Assembly: GCF_023278565.1 (NCBI RefSeq)
Contig: NC_064681.1
Span: 1,736,001-1,800,000, forward strand
Direction of reading: 5' to 3'
DNA: 64,000 nt
DNA from: Colletotrichum lupini
Taxonomy: Eukaryota; Ascomycota; Sordariomycetes; Glomerellales; Glomerellaceae
Shown: positions 1-11,739 of the stretch, piece after piece
Position numbering within the stretch: position 1 is the first letter of the stretch
Layout of the letters: every line of letters starts with the position of its first letter
Translations under genes and position numbers: made by a program
Notes under the pieces: model-generated
Database searches by the model: none
What the model saw: the letters and a program-made list of their open reading frames with translations, nothing else
Told to the model about the DNA's origin: nothing

Positions 1-960
1 TTCAATTTTCAAGCTCTGCTGAATAAGTACTGCGTTCTGTGATTTTGATTTGCGGCGGACGGAAGCTTTCCCAATCGAAAGCTTGATTTACTGCCCCTGC
101 CTGGATTGGCAAGTTGCCGATCGGAGCCCGTGTGTTGTTTACTGGCCGGTGGCACGCATTGCTTCCAGTGTACATATATTTTAAGTCGCGGCTGCTGATA
201 TTGCCTCGAGATTGGATGCATTGGTGAAGGGCATTTGGCTTCCACGAGTCTGAAATAGTAGGATCTGTTGTGTTCAATGAAAGGACTGGACAATGGGAAT
301 AGGTAGCCGCCGTCTGGAGTTGGAGAGCGCGGAAAAAGGTGAGGGGCCGACGGAACCTCCACCCTCGAGGGAGGTTCACCATTGCGCTATCCCAATTAGG
401 CTGGAGCTGAAAATTTGCTCCGGAGCCGACAGGTGTAAGTAACTTAGGTAAGCAGGCAGAATGTCGGGGATCGCATTTCGAGCAGCGACTTTGTGTATGT
501 ACGTACCGATGTCGCACCACATTGACGCCAGCAACGGGGCCCAACTTTTCCAGGCACAACCTCTCGTGCCTCTCCAACTGTTCAGCGCTCGCTGTTCAGA
601 GTTCGCGCCAGACCCCGAATTCCGCCATGCCGCCAGTGGCCGCCCCGCAGCTCGCTCCTGGACGCAGGCAGGGCCCTGGGCAACCTGCTAGCAACCAACA
701 GAGGCACCGCCGGCTGTTTGGTGCCATGACGTGAGAAAAAATCCCCTTCTCGCCCACACCACGCATCCACGCACGCTTCCACTCTCTCGCCCCGGCCCTG
801 CCTCTCTTCCCCCCTCACCACGCCTCACCAATTTCTTCCCAGTCTCCGTTCTCGAGTACGATGTGATACCTGAGCACGCCTCTCTCCTCCATTTCCTACG
901 GCCTGTACCAAACCAGCTACGACGGTCTCGGCAAATCCTTATTTCATCCCTACTACCGTC
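1..960. other. intergenic, upstream of SAP30-like gene
   Basis: No gene can be supported here. A 191-codon frame on the minus strand (2-577) has no recognisable motif and no typical fungal composition, so I leave it out. The last 230 bases (about 730-960) are C/T-rich and probably form the promoter and leader of the downstream plus-strand gene. Confidence 0.5.
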
Positions 961-1592
961 ATGGCACCCAAATCTTCCAAGGTCGCTCACGACGACACAA
1001 AGTCCGAGAACACAAACACCAAAGAGAAGCACACGTCTAGCTCTGGTAGTCACTCGAATGGCAAGCTTCGCCGTGTAGCTAGCTCGACGGGCTCTCAATT
1101 GCGAGAAGTCACGAATGCCAACGCTTCTGCTGACGCTCCCGCTCCGGCCAAGGAGGCTGCCCAAAATCCTGGCGTAAGGATACACCTCACCCCTTCGACC
1201 TCGCTATACCCACGCAGGCATCCCAGCCTTGTAAAACTGCCGGCTAACTTTGTCCTTTCCAGATTCAATGGAAAACCTTTGAGCGAGACACACTCCATGC
1301 GTACCGTCGCGAACACCACCTCAACACTCCTACCTCCTTTTCCTGCTCGTACCGTCAATTGGTCCTTTCGCGACCCGGTGGCATTGGCCTACACTCCCCA
1401 ACGATGGCCCGAAAGAAGGAGAATAGAAGGCAGAGCAAAGAGCAACTGGCGATGACGGTACGGAAACACTTCAATGGTGTCGGCATACAAGAAAACGATG
1501 TCATCGTCGACTTTATTCACAAAGTCAGGAGCCAGGCCATAACCAAGGGCGACCGCCACAGAAGAGCGAATTCGAAATCGCATGACACTTGA
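961..1592 (+). CDS. SAP30-like Sin3/HDAC complex subunit
   Basis: Two exons, 961-1173 and 1263-1592, give a protein of 180 residues; the 89-base intron starts GTAAGG and ends CCAG. Residues 1-71 are Ser/Lys/Ala-rich and look disordered. Exon 2 encodes the block that matches the fungal SAP30 Sin3-binding domain: it opens with IQWKTFERDTLHAYRR, continues with a LNTP segment and SPTMARKKENRRQSKEQLAM, and ends in VIVDFIHKVRSQ. SAP30 proteins bridge Sin3 and the Rpd3-type histone deacetylase and act in nuclear repression. Joining the exons in phase 0 is what makes the domain continuous, which supports the splice choice. The protein is short, as expected for fungal SAP30-like subunits. The assignment rests on domain pattern only. 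Confidence 0.75.
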
Positions 1593-2331
1593 AGACCTTA
1601 ATGACGGAACGACTACTATTTGGGAATTAAACGCATCGAAAGAAGTTGGTTGACGGGTGTCTTTGTGTGTCACCGGAGCATAGAGCCACGCCCGGCCATT
1701 TGGGCGATTTCGGACTGCATAATGATACCTCACCGTGGGCAGGAAACCCCCCATGACGATAGACGACAAAGGCTAGACCCTTTGTCTCAATTTTTTCTTA
1801 CATAGTTATGATCTATTACAGTAATGGAATATGGAGTTTTGGATCGGAAGAGTCTTCAGAAATCTACATTTAGTCTTGACATTGGCGCCTTAATTCCCCC
1901 CGGCTGCTCCTCCGAGTCCCGGCGCACCATTGGCTTTCATGCACGCACAACGCGCATCCCCCAGAAGTAGCCGCGAATTTCCACCTGCGGGCTGTGGGGC
2001 CTGTTCGCGAGCCACTTAAAGCCATCCCAAATTGCTGACGTGAAGCTTGAGGTGCAGCAGTTGTCCCCATTTTACCTACCCAAATTACCCCCGGTCCCCC
2101 TGCACTCACCCGCGCCTTTCTTGCTGCAGGTGCCTGAGGCAGTCACCGACTTTCGGCTTAGCATCGGGCCAAAAAAAAAGTTGATATCATCCCGTCTTTC
2201 AATGGCATCGAAGGGCAAAGAATTTGCGGGAGAGTTCCACTTGGACGTTGATGCTTTTTCCGCATCCCCGGGCCAATTTAACCCCCTAAAATCTACGACA
2301 TACTGCTTCAGATGAATCGACAAGCTTCACA
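1593..2331. other. intergenic, SAP30-like 3' side and MDJ1 promoter
   Basis: No gene is seen. The segment holds the presumed 3' end of the SAP30-like transcript and the promoter and leader of the MDJ1 gene. A short upstream ORF lies at its right edge (2312-2335, listed separately). Confidence 0.5.
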
Positions 2332-2335
2332 ATGA
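2312..2335 (+). promoter_or_regulatory. 7-codon upstream ORF overlapping the MDJ1 start
   Basis: ATG at 2312 opens seven codons and closes with TGA at 2333-2335. That stop overlaps the MDJ1 ATG (2332-2334) as ATGA. If the mRNA begins upstream of 2312, this stop-start overlap would allow termination-reinitiation control of MDJ1 translation. The transcript start is not known, so the role is inference. Confidence 0.4.
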
Positions 2336-4128
2336 ATGCAAGCATTCTCACCAAGGCAGTGGCACCGAGCCGTCTGCTGTCCAGCCGTATTTCCAGGCAA
2401 TCCAAGCTCAAGGATTCGGTCTGCAAACGCGCCCAAATCCACACCGTCACTTGTACCGTTAGACCCACGAAGCCTCTAGCTTCCCGGGTGACATCTCAAG
2501 CTCCCTCATCCAAACGTGTAAGTAAATATCGCTTGCTAAAGTGTCTAGGCAGCTTGCTGAGTGTTTACCTTTCAAGGCATTCCATGCGACATCCACCAAC
2601 CTCGCACCGAGCGACCCCTACAAGACCCTGGGTGTTGACAAATCAGCATCTGCGGGCGACATCAAGAAGGCATACTACGGCCTAGCGAAGAAATACCATC
2701 CCGACACCAACAAAGATGCCGGAGCCAAGGAGAAGTTTGGCGAGATCCAGAGCGCATACGAAATCCTGTCCGACCCCAAGAAGAAGCAGCAATTCGACCA
2801 GTACGGCGCTGCCGGCTTCGACCCCGGCGGCGGCGGCGGCGACCCGTTCGGAGGCGCTGGAAACCCATTCGGCGGCGGGTTCGGAGGACAGGGCGGCTTC
2901 GGCGGCGCCGGCGGCTTCAACTTTGACGACATCTTCTCCGCGTTCACGGGCGGCCAGGGCTTCGGACGCCGCGGCGGCGGCGGAGGAGGCGGACGGAACC
3001 CCTTCCAGCAGGAGATCCTGGTGGGCGACAACATTGAGGTGCAGTCGAGCATATCCTTTATGGAGGCGGCCAAGGGAACGAGCAAGACCATCACGGTGAC
3101 GCCCCTGACGGAGTGCGGGACGTGTACGGGCAGCGGGCTCAAGCAGGGCACCAAGCGGTCGGCGTGCAAGTCGTGCAATGGGACGGGCACGCGGGTGCAT
3201 TTCATGAACGGCGGGTTCCAGATGGCGTCGACGTGCGGCAGCTGCGGCGGCACGGGCACGACGATCCCCCGGGGGTCGGAGTGCAGGTCGTGCGCGGGCA
3301 ACGGCGTCGTGAGGGAGCGCAAGACCATCACGGTCGACATCCCCGCGGGCATCGAGGACGGGATGCGTCTGCGCGTCGACGGCGCGGGCGACGCGCCCGT
3401 GACGGGCAAGAACGCCGAGGCGGGCATGCGGACGCAAAAGGGCGACCTCTACGTCTTTGTGCGCGTCGCGACGGATCCCAAGTTCCGCAGGGCCGGGTCG
3501 GATATCCTGTACACGGCCAGCATCCCCATCACGACGGCGATGCTCGGCGGCGAGGTCACGGTGCCGACGCTCGACGGGCAGGTCAACGTCAAGGTGGCCA
3601 CGGGCACCAACACGGGCGACAAGCTGACGCTGTCGGGCATGGGCATGAAGAAGCTCAACGGCAGGCGGGGCGGCTCCGGCGACCTCAAGGTGGAGTTCCG
3701 GGTGAATATGCCAAAGTACCTGAGCGCGAACCAGCGTACGCTGGTGGAGATGCTGGCGAACGAGATGGGAGACAAGACGGCGCGGAAGATTATGAACGTC
3801 ACTCCCCAGGGGTGAGTCCCTTTTCCCTGCGCGAGAACACGAACGAGCGAGCCAGCCGACGCCGGGCTTTCCCTCCTCTTCTTTCCTCTCTGCCTCACAC
3901 TATCCTGACGTTAGGATACCTCGACACCCGTTTGTACTAATTCCCGAAAGTAGAACCCAGCCAGCATCCCCTGATGACTCTGAGACTCACAAGAACGAGG
4001 GCTTCCTCAAGTCCATGTGGCACACCCTGACGAACCACCCGGCTCACCAGAAGCCTGGTGAGGACGGTGCGGCACCAACGGAGAAGAAGACGGACGAGAA
4101 GAAGGACGAGTCCAAGAAGGACTGTTGA
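2332..4128 (+). CDS. MDJ1: mitochondrial DnaJ (Hsp40) co-chaperone Mdj1
   Basis: Three exons (2332-2517, 2577-3811, 3954-4128) encode 531 residues. The order is a basic, Ser/Arg-rich N-terminus without acidic residues over about 20 residues (a mitochondrial presequence), a J domain from about residue 75 with HPD at 103-105, a Gly/Phe-rich linker, and four zinc-binding CxxCxGxG repeats ([32 protein letters not shown]). A C-terminal substrate-binding domain follows, then a Lys/Glu-rich tail in exon 3 ending KKDC. This is a type I J-protein that stimulates matrix Hsp70 in folding and mtDNA maintenance. Intron 2 (142 bases) has a clear TACTAAT branch site near its 3' end. Both introns keep the frame, the second splitting a Gly codon. 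A short upstream ORF overlaps the start codon. Confidence 0.92.
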
Positions 4129-7100
4129 GCTCTTGGCGGCTCGCCGTGAGTCAGAGGGTGTCTTTAATGTCCTCCGTCCTTGTACCATATCTCGGGCCTC
4201 CTTGCGCGGGCCTTGGCGGGTGTAGACGCGAACTTATAGAAGAAGCGGAAAAGTGTTGGAGGATCTTGCATGGCAGGTGTTTAACAAGGTTTTTTTTCCC
4301 CTGGGTTTCTGGCTTCTTTGTGCCCCCGACCTTCAGAAGGGGGGAAGGAGATTGCCAGCCCATTTTTGTTTGGTTTATGGAGGAAGCCCCATTGCTTTAC
4401 TCGATTGTATTATTCACATGACTAAGAAAAAAGTGTACACTGTAGTATAGACCATAGGAGAGAGAGAAGAGATGGGAGGAGGGGAGAGGAGGGGAGGAAA
4501 GAAGGATAAGCCAGCTCCCCGCGGAGGCCACTCACCTCAGATTATTTACAAAGGACCACACCCAATCAATGAAGACAATATTCAACAACTTCTTTCTCAA
4601 CTACGTTCGCAGGAGTGAATTGCGGCCGGAGAGATGGGGAATCCGAGAAGGTCGCCTTGTTGTGACGCGGGGCGCTTAGAGATCTAGACGATGAGACGCA
4701 TAGAATTCATGTGAGCGCCGTGATGCTCACTTAGCATTCAGGGTCTGGCTGGTTGGTTCCGGCCGCAGAAACGGCGTTTTGCCGCGCACCAGGAAACTGA
4801 AAGCAACGGGAGAAATGCCACAAAGGAATGGAAAGACGGGGATCCTTGCAAGGAGCGGGCCGTTCGGGCCTGGCACCTGGTCCTGGCTCGGGTCCCTGAA
4901 AGTGGGACCACGAAGCGCCGGCCGCCGGCGACCAATGGGAGGACCGGGTGGAGGGGTAGCTAGAGGTCCGGATATTGGGTGGCCCGTCACCTGCATGAAG
5001 GTCGGGGCCAATGTGGTTGCGGAAGCGTGGGTTGTCGAAGTTTGGGTGAAGCGCGTTTGTGATGTTGTGTTAGTGGGATTGCGGATGGACTCTTCTGATA
5101 TTGAAGGGGCATCGCGTCGTTGATGGTTAAGCTGCTTTCTCTACTGTCGAGTATCTGTAGCGCATTTACAGGTTCCTGCTCGGTTGAGATGAAGAAGTGT
5201 GGGTGAATTCGTTCCGCCCACGTGTAATGGTCAAGTCATCTCTGTCGGTAAAGAAGAGAATTGCTGACATGCAGCAGAGTCGGAACGTACATGTAAGCAG
5301 CGATGGGACCGTGATGAGCAGAAGGTGCGGTCTGGCCAAGGTGGAACTGAACGGAACCACATGGATATCACGAGACAGCCATGCCAAAGCTAGCTGGGTC
5401 GAGCTGCTCGGAGCAGACTATCGGGGGTGGAGTGAGGCCGCATGCGAGAGACGGAGGAGAGTTGCATTGGGCAACGTCTCACTGTGATCCCGCCAGAGAT
5501 GAGGGATAGGCCATTTGGGCATGTCGACGCGATAGGCGAGGTAACCTGATCAACGGTGAGGTGATTGGGACCCGGACCTCAAGTAGATTTGAGGTCTCGT
5601 CGTGTTGATGTTACTTTGTGATATTGGCACCAGAGAGTCGGGATAGGCGCGTTTAGCTAGATGTAGATAGATGCCCGATCGAGAGTCGGTTGAGGGCGCT
5701 TGGCTACGGCTGAATTGCCTGGTGGACTGACGGATCATTGGGAGCTGCCACTATTCGCCCTGCGTAGGTGTCGTCACTTGGATTGAAGCAATGGAAGTGT
5801 GAGAAGTTGCCTAAAGAAAAGTCACGAAAGAGGAACCTGGAATCTTCACAGTTCACTTGTGAGTCAAGCGCGACGGACAGGTTCGTACCCTCGTCTAGGC
5901 CCCCGCCAAAAAGCCAGGAACATCCCCGGCTCGCGGTGGACAATTCTCACTGCCTGGCGGCTACGTAAGACAGCCCAATGCATCTTCTCCCAGTATTCGT
6001 GAGGTACACGTTATGCGCCAACGTCAACACCACTCACACGAGGCTAGGCCGAGCAGTGCAACAAGACTACGGCGACGAATAAAGACGGCGCAGACTTTTG
6101 CTTGTCTCCAATCTCCGAGGCCTGGGCGCTTCGTCAACCAAGCATATATCACCAACGGTCCGGAACCGCCACCGCCAGAGGCGCAACCTGGGGTGTTTAG
6201 GTGTTTGAAGACGAAAACGAGACGCCTGACGACGCCGAGCCATCTCGGGCAAGACGAAAGCTGCCCCGCCCTTCCCAAGAAGCTCCTCTTTAGGCCCTCT
6301 GTCTAAATTACCGACAGTCCCTCATCTCGCCAGGTCCCCCAGCATTATGACCTCACAGGAACACGAGTCTGGTACATTCCTTCGCAAGCAATAGCCAGGG
6401 AGGCGGAAAGAAAGAAACAAAGAAAGAGGAAAACAACGATATTGTTGCCGCCTTTGCAAGACAATTTGTTACCAGCCTTCGTACTACCACACCAATACCC
6501 TTCAGTCAATCTGCACCTCATCTTGAACAGGCACCAAAACTTCAGGCCGGCCGCAGAACAGCAACCCACCCGACCACAGCCAGCGCCATCAGCGCCGCCG
6601 AGAGCAACTACCCGACCACGGCGGGCATCCTTCTGCATCCAGCAGCCAGCGGCACCACAAACCGGGTCTGCCTCTCTGCCCATCAGCAACCGAGCATACG
6701 TAAGGTACATGCACTATCTACTCTCGTCGGGTACCTGACCTGGCCTGACTTACTAGGTAGGTACCTACCGGTATCAGGTCGACAGAGGGTCGGAAGTACG
6801 TACTCACGATTGAGCTTGGGTGCACTGACTCTCAACTGCCCCCGACCAAGCTGCTACCATTCTGGGCTCCTTCAATCGTCGCTGCCCGCCCCCACCCCGC
6901 ACTCCGCCCGCCACGGCAAGACAGACAGCAACCAGCAACCTGCCCAGCGACCTGACCGGAGAGCTGCATCCGTCCACCTCCAGCCCGTCGCTTTTTCTTC
7001 CCAAGGCCACCTCTAAAGAGGCCCCGTATGCCACCCAATCATCAAGACATTTGAACGAGGCTACCCATCTCAGCAAACCACCCCTCCGACTGCGATTCAC

Positions 7101-7177
7101 TGTCCCCCGCGACATCCCCGCGATTCCTCCGGGCCGAAACCTCGTCTCCGGAGCTGGCCTCGTCGCCCTCTTTCAAA
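4129..7177. other. 3-kb intergenic region with BRO1 leader
   Basis: No gene is supported. The left end is the MDJ1 3' region, including an almost pure purine tract (GA-rich, about 4450-4510). Several frames of 65-120 codons between 4.7 and 6.3 kb, including a Pro-rich one on the minus strand at 4727-5011, show no family signal. From about 6350 the plus strand becomes C/A-rich, which fits a long promoter and leader for BRO1. Confidence 0.5.
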
Positions 7178-10100
7178 ATGACGCAGTCGCCCATGATCTC
7201 CTCGCCTCTCAAGGCCACAAACGAAATCGACTGGGTCACTCCCCTGAAGGACTACATCAGAGATACATACGGCGATGATCCTGAACGCTATGCCGAGGAG
7301 TGCGCCACCCTCAATCGTCTGCGACAGGACGTGAGGGGCGCCGGCAAGGACAGCACCTCCGGTCGCGATATGCTCTACAGATACTACGGCCAGCTCGAGC
7401 TTCTCGACTTGCGCTTTCCTGTCGATGAGCAACACATCAAGATCTCCTTCACCTGGTATCTCTTCCGCTGCCCCTGCTGCGTCTCGCGGCCCAACGCGCC
7501 CTTAGACCATTCTGACCCCTAGTGTTTTGCAGGTTTGACGCCTTTACACATAAATCGACGGCCCAATATTCGCTCGCCTTCGAAAAGGCTTCCATAATAT
7601 TCAACATCTCCGCCGTCCTATCGTGTCACGCCGCCCATCAAACAAGATCCGAGGAGTCAGGCCTCAAGGCCGCGTACCACTCTTTCCAAGCCTCCGCCGG
7701 CATGTTCACTTACATTAACGAGAACTTTCTCCACGCACCTTCGTCCGACCTTAGCCGCGAAACCGTCAAAACTCTCATTTCAATCATGTTGGCACAGGCT
7801 CAAGAGGTTTTCCTAGAGAAGCAAGTGGCGGATCAGAAGAAGGTGGCCTTGCTAGCCAAGCTCTCCAGCCAGGCAGCGTACTTGTACGGGCAAGCTGTTG
7901 AGGGTGTCCAGGACAACTTCAATAGGGCCATATTCGAGAAAGTCTGGCTTCTCATGGTTCAGGTAAGGATTGCTAGCACAGTGTCTCGGGACTCCCATCA
8001 GGGGTGGTTTACAACCATGTGCTGTGGCTCTGCTAACAGACTTAGGTCAAATTCAACCTCCTGAGCTCCATGTCGCAGTACTACCAGGCCCTCGCCGATG
8101 ACGAAGCTGGTCAGCATGGAACTGCTGTCGCGAGACTTCAAGCTGCAGAAACCCAGGGCAAGGAGGCAAGCCGCATCGCTGCCAATTTCCCAAGCTCAGT
8201 ACCCCCGAGCTCGAATCTCAGCGCCGAGACTGGTGGGCTTTTGGTCGAGTTTAGTAAACGGCACTTGTCGACTGTTCAGGACAAACTCAAAGAGTTCAGC
8301 AAGGATAACGATTTCATCTACCATCAAACCGTACCCGCGGAGGCCAGTCTTCCACCCGTCCCGAAGCTTCCTGCGTCAAAACCAATCCCTGTCAGCGAGC
8401 TCTACGCCGGCCAAGATATCCAGCGCATTACTGGACCCGACCTTTTCTCCAAGATTGTGCCCCTGGCTGTGACGGAATCGGCCAGTCTTTACGATGAGGA
8501 GAAGGCCAAGTTGATCAGAGCTGAGACGGAACGAGTGGACACGGCGAACAGCGAAATGGCAGCAAGTCTGGACTACTTGAGACTTCCCGGCGCTCTGCAG
8601 GTTCTCAAAGGTGGCGTCGATCAAGAAATCATGCCAGATGAAGAGTTCAGGACTTGGTGTGAGGATGTTGCGGGGCATGAAGATCCCGCCGCCATTTTCG
8701 ATATCTTGAGATCCGACAAGGATATCATTGTGAACACACTGGATAAGAACACGAAACAACTGGATATGGAAGAAAGTGTGTGCGAGAAGATGCGATCCAA
8801 ATACGAGAACGAATGGACCCAGCAACCGAGTTCGAGATTAACATCGACTCTGCGAAGCGATATCAGGAACTACCGAGAAGCGTTGGAAGAGGCAGCGAGA
8901 AGCGACAATCAACTAGCGGCAAAATTACGGCAAAATGAAGTCGAATTCGAGGAGATGAGGGCGGCAGCCTCCCACGGAAGTATCGAGTCCCTGTTTCAAC
9001 ATGCCGTCAGCAAGGTGCGCGGAAAATTGAGCAATGTTACGAGTCCTTTGGGCAACGAGCCAAACCTGCTGGATGTCGACTTTGACGAAGGGGGCCCGAG
9101 TGTCGTTGACCAAATCCACAAAGTGGAAGAGATCATGAAGAAGTTGAACCTGATCAAAAGAGAACGCAATCAAGTGTTGAAAGACCTCAAGGAAAAGGTT
9201 TGTTCATTGAAGTCCTTGCAGAAAGCCGAACAATGCACTAACATCCGTAGGTTCACAACGACGACATCTCGGAAATTCTGATTTTGAACAAAAAGTCAAT
9301 AACCAATTACGAGAACCAACTCTTCCAGTCAGAGTTGGAAAAGTTCCGGCCATACCAGAACAGATTGCTACAGGCAAATCACAAGCAGTCCGCCTTGATG
9401 AAGGACTTGACAACCAGCTTCAACACACTGCTGCAGGACAAGCGGGTCCGTTCGGAGCAGAGCAAGTACGAGACAGTGCAACGCCAAAGGACATCGGTCA
9501 TGAACAAGTACAAGCGGGCGTATCAGGAGTTCCTCGACCTGGAGGCTGGTCTTCAAGGTGCCAAGACTTGGTATGCTGAGATGAAGGAGACCGTACAAAG
9601 CCTTGAGAAGAACGTCGATACGTTCGTCAACAACAGGCGGTCTGAGGGGGCTCAACTCCTCAACAGCATTGAGCAGGAGCGGTCGACTCGTAAAGACGCA
9701 CATGCTGAGCTGGAGCGCGAGCGTCTGAGGGGTTTGATGGAGCGTATGTCCATGGAGCCTCCTGTGTCGTCACCCAAGCCCGCCTCGAACCGGCCAACGC
9801 CGTCGCCTTTGAACTTCGCCAACAACTCGACTCCGCGATACCCCCAGACCAACTTTTCGGGTCAGTACCAAGTCCCTCAGTCTCCGCCTCCGAACCAGCA
9901 GCAATACCCGAGCTTCGCCGCCCCTCCCACCTCGCAATCTTACACGCCTCAGCCGGCGAATACATACGGCCAGCCAGCATACAATCCGAGTCAGTACGGC
10001 CGCACTCCCGGCCCAACATCACCGCCTCCCCACCAGTCCACTTTTGGCCCAACTGTCTTGCGAGGCCCGGCTTCGCCCCCGCCAACGCAGACCTCATTCA

Positions 10101-10375
10101 ATCAGAACCAGCAGTACGGCAGTTTCCCTAACCCACAGCAACAACAGCAACAAATGCCTGCCGGGTTCGTTCCGCCGCCTCCGCCTCCTGGTCCTCCGCC
10201 ATTGGGCCCTCAGCAGACTTTCTACGGCCAGCAGGATTACCAACAGCAGCAACAGCAACAACAAAACTATCCGCAGCAAAACCCACAAAGTGCCTACCCT
10301 TCTAGTGCGCACCCGCGGTCAGCTCAGCCTCAACAGAACAGTGATCCTTGGGCGGGATTGAACAACTGGAAATAA
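7178..10375 (+). CDS. BRO1: BRO1-domain ESCRT-associated scaffold
   Basis: Four exons (7178-7455, 7533-7962, 8046-9197, 9251-10375) encode 994 residues, the usual BRO1 length. The BRO1 domain starts immediately (NEIDWVTPLKDYI, then YYGQLELLDLRFP and an AFEKASIIFNISAVLS helix) and runs to about residue 390. A coiled-coil V domain follows to about 740. The C-terminus is low complexity: Pro/Gln/Ser-rich with polyglutamine coded by mixed CAA/CAG runs near 10135 and 10245, and a YPSF motif. Bro1 binds Snf7, stabilises ESCRT-III on endosomes and recruits the deubiquitinase Doa4 for multivesicular-body sorting. The paralogous alternative is the pH-signalling protein PalA/Rim20. I prefer BRO1 because of the length and the Pro/Gln tail with a YPSF motif. 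All introns keep frame. Confidence 0.88.
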
Positions 10376-10819
10376 GAGTGGCTGGAAATGACGAGTCGCA
10401 AGTTGAGGACGTTGATAACACTTCAAGTGATGGTAGCTTTTGCGCGAAGCACGCAACTGAGAGTTATGTAGCTGCTTATCATCTAAGACGAGCGAGTGTT
10501 GGTTGCAGGCAGGATGGTACCACAAAATCAATGGTTCGAGTAGGCATAAGGCATGATGAGGCTTGCCGGTAGGCACGACAGACTAGCAAGACATCTTGAG
10601 AGGGGGAAAGCCGAATGACAGTGGTAAGCGGCTTATACATAGACCAAACAACCAACCACAATTGCATAAGGAAATATCCCATTTGTTGATGTGATGAGTT
10701 ATCCAGATAGTTTGGGGTAGTATTCCATCACCTCGAGCTCCCAGAATAGTGCATGCCCACCCAACCATGGGTAAAGTAAACTCTTCGTTCGAACTATCAG
10801 GAATGCTAAAAAAGAAATT
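10376..10819. other. BRO1 3' region
   Basis: No gene is seen. It holds the probable BRO1 3' untranslated region and runs into a 16-base A run at 10820. Confidence 0.5.
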
Positions 10820-10965
10820 AAAAAAAAAAAAAAAAGAGTTCACCCCCCCGGTGGCGAATGGGGACTACATCTCTGGTGCTCATGCTGGGACTCGAACACG
10901 GGACCTCTGAGCCTTCACCGAGTAGGCTGTTCGTGGGCTTCAACCACTCCGCCAACCAGCCAGTT
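10820..10965 (-). repeat. tRNA-derived SINE-like element or tRNA pseudogene
   Basis: Read on the minus strand, the segment has an A-box match TGGCGGAGTGG (10954-10944) and a B-box match GTGTTCGAGTCCC (10899-10887), about 45 bases apart. It ends in a run of 16 T (10835-10820) that would stop RNA polymerase III. A five-pair stem lies between the boxes. The T-arm and acceptor stems do not pair well, so it is not a functional tRNA. A tRNA head, a short unrelated body and a terminal T run fit a tRNA-derived SINE or a decayed tRNA. Confidence 0.5.
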
Positions 10966-11340
10966 TTGACCTGACCCCCGAGGAGGCGCCTGCTGGCTGG
11001 TGACTGGAATGGAGGTGAGGTGGTATATATGGGATTGTTGTGTGTTCAGGGAGAAGGTGCGATCAGTGAGGTACCTGCTAAGAGTGAGTTAAGGTGGCTC
11101 ACGATGAGTGGATGGATAGAGCGGTGAACCAGCACCTCGTTTATACGTCTAGGAGAGGTTTTGACCATGGTCTACCTTTTCCGAGGCGAGGGTGTGAGGA
11201 GAGGATATGAAACAGCAGCTGAAGTGTATATGGCGTCGTGGTGGATTGGGTTGAGAGGTGGTAAGGGACTGCGAGCTGGAGCTTCGTGGCCCTTCCTATT
11301 GCAAGCCTCCATATCTGTCCAATTATTTCGGGCTTACATC
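10966..11340. other. intergenic
   Basis: No gene or RNA is recognised. The segment lies between the SINE-like element and the 3' end of the minus-strand hypothetical gene. Confidence 0.5.
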
Positions 11341-11739
11341 TCAATTCTCATTCGCAACCCCACCCGCCGCACCGCCGGACTCTTGATCCGCAGACCTTGT
11401 CGCGGGCGGAAACTTTGGCGTCCCGTTCGCGTCCGTACCCCAGCCGCCGTAACCGGTCTCGGCCATCATGCCACCCAGGCCCGACGGGCTGCCGGCCGTG
11501 ATGCTCCCCGCTGCCCTGTTCCCGCCCACGCCGGGACGATCGGCCGCCCACCCGTCCAGGGTGTCTTTGCTCATGCCGGTGTACTTTAGGACGTCTGCGT
11601 CTGAGATTTCTCCTCTTTTGGAGTCTTGGAATCTGCGGTATAGAGATTTCTTTGGCGCGGGGCTGGTTTGAGACTCGCTTGCGGGGTCGTTGTTGATTAG
11701 AGGTTTGGTGCTGTCGGTTTTGGAGAGGCGAGAGAACAT
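11341..11739 (-). CDS. small conserved-looking hypothetical protein
   Basis: A single exon of 132 residues starting MFSRLSKTDSTKPL. The middle carries a compact helical segment (SLYRRFQDSKRGEISDADVL, then KYTGMSKDTLDGWAADRPGV). The second half is Gly/Ala-rich (SGLGGMMAETGYGGWG). I recall this general pattern from unnamed fungal proteins but know no function. The frame is open 31 codons further upstream (to 11832). That part is coded by a GT microsatellite and gives a THTHTK stretch, so I start at the internal Met. There is no signal peptide or membrane segment. The protein is probably cytosolic. Confidence 0.55.
   Translation of the reverse strand: MFSRLSKTDSTKPLINNDPASESQTSPAPKKSLYRRFQDSKRGEISDADVLKYTGMSKDTLDGWAADRPGVGGNRAAGSITAGSPSGLGGMMAETGYGGWGTDANGTPKFPPATRSADQESGGAAGGVANEN

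Noticed and set aside
2..577. 191-codon minus-strand frame at the window edge
   Set aside because: No domain, signal peptide or splice-supported extension; composition looks like translated non-coding DNA.
2675..3437. Two 250-codon minus-strand frames inside MDJ1
   Set aside because: Antisense shadows of a GC-rich coding region with clear DnaJ motifs on the plus strand.
4727..5123. Overlapping plus and minus frames of 94-114 codons rich in Pro/Gly/Arg
   Set aside because: Both are open because the stretch is GC-rich; neither shows a family pattern or a plausible gene structure.
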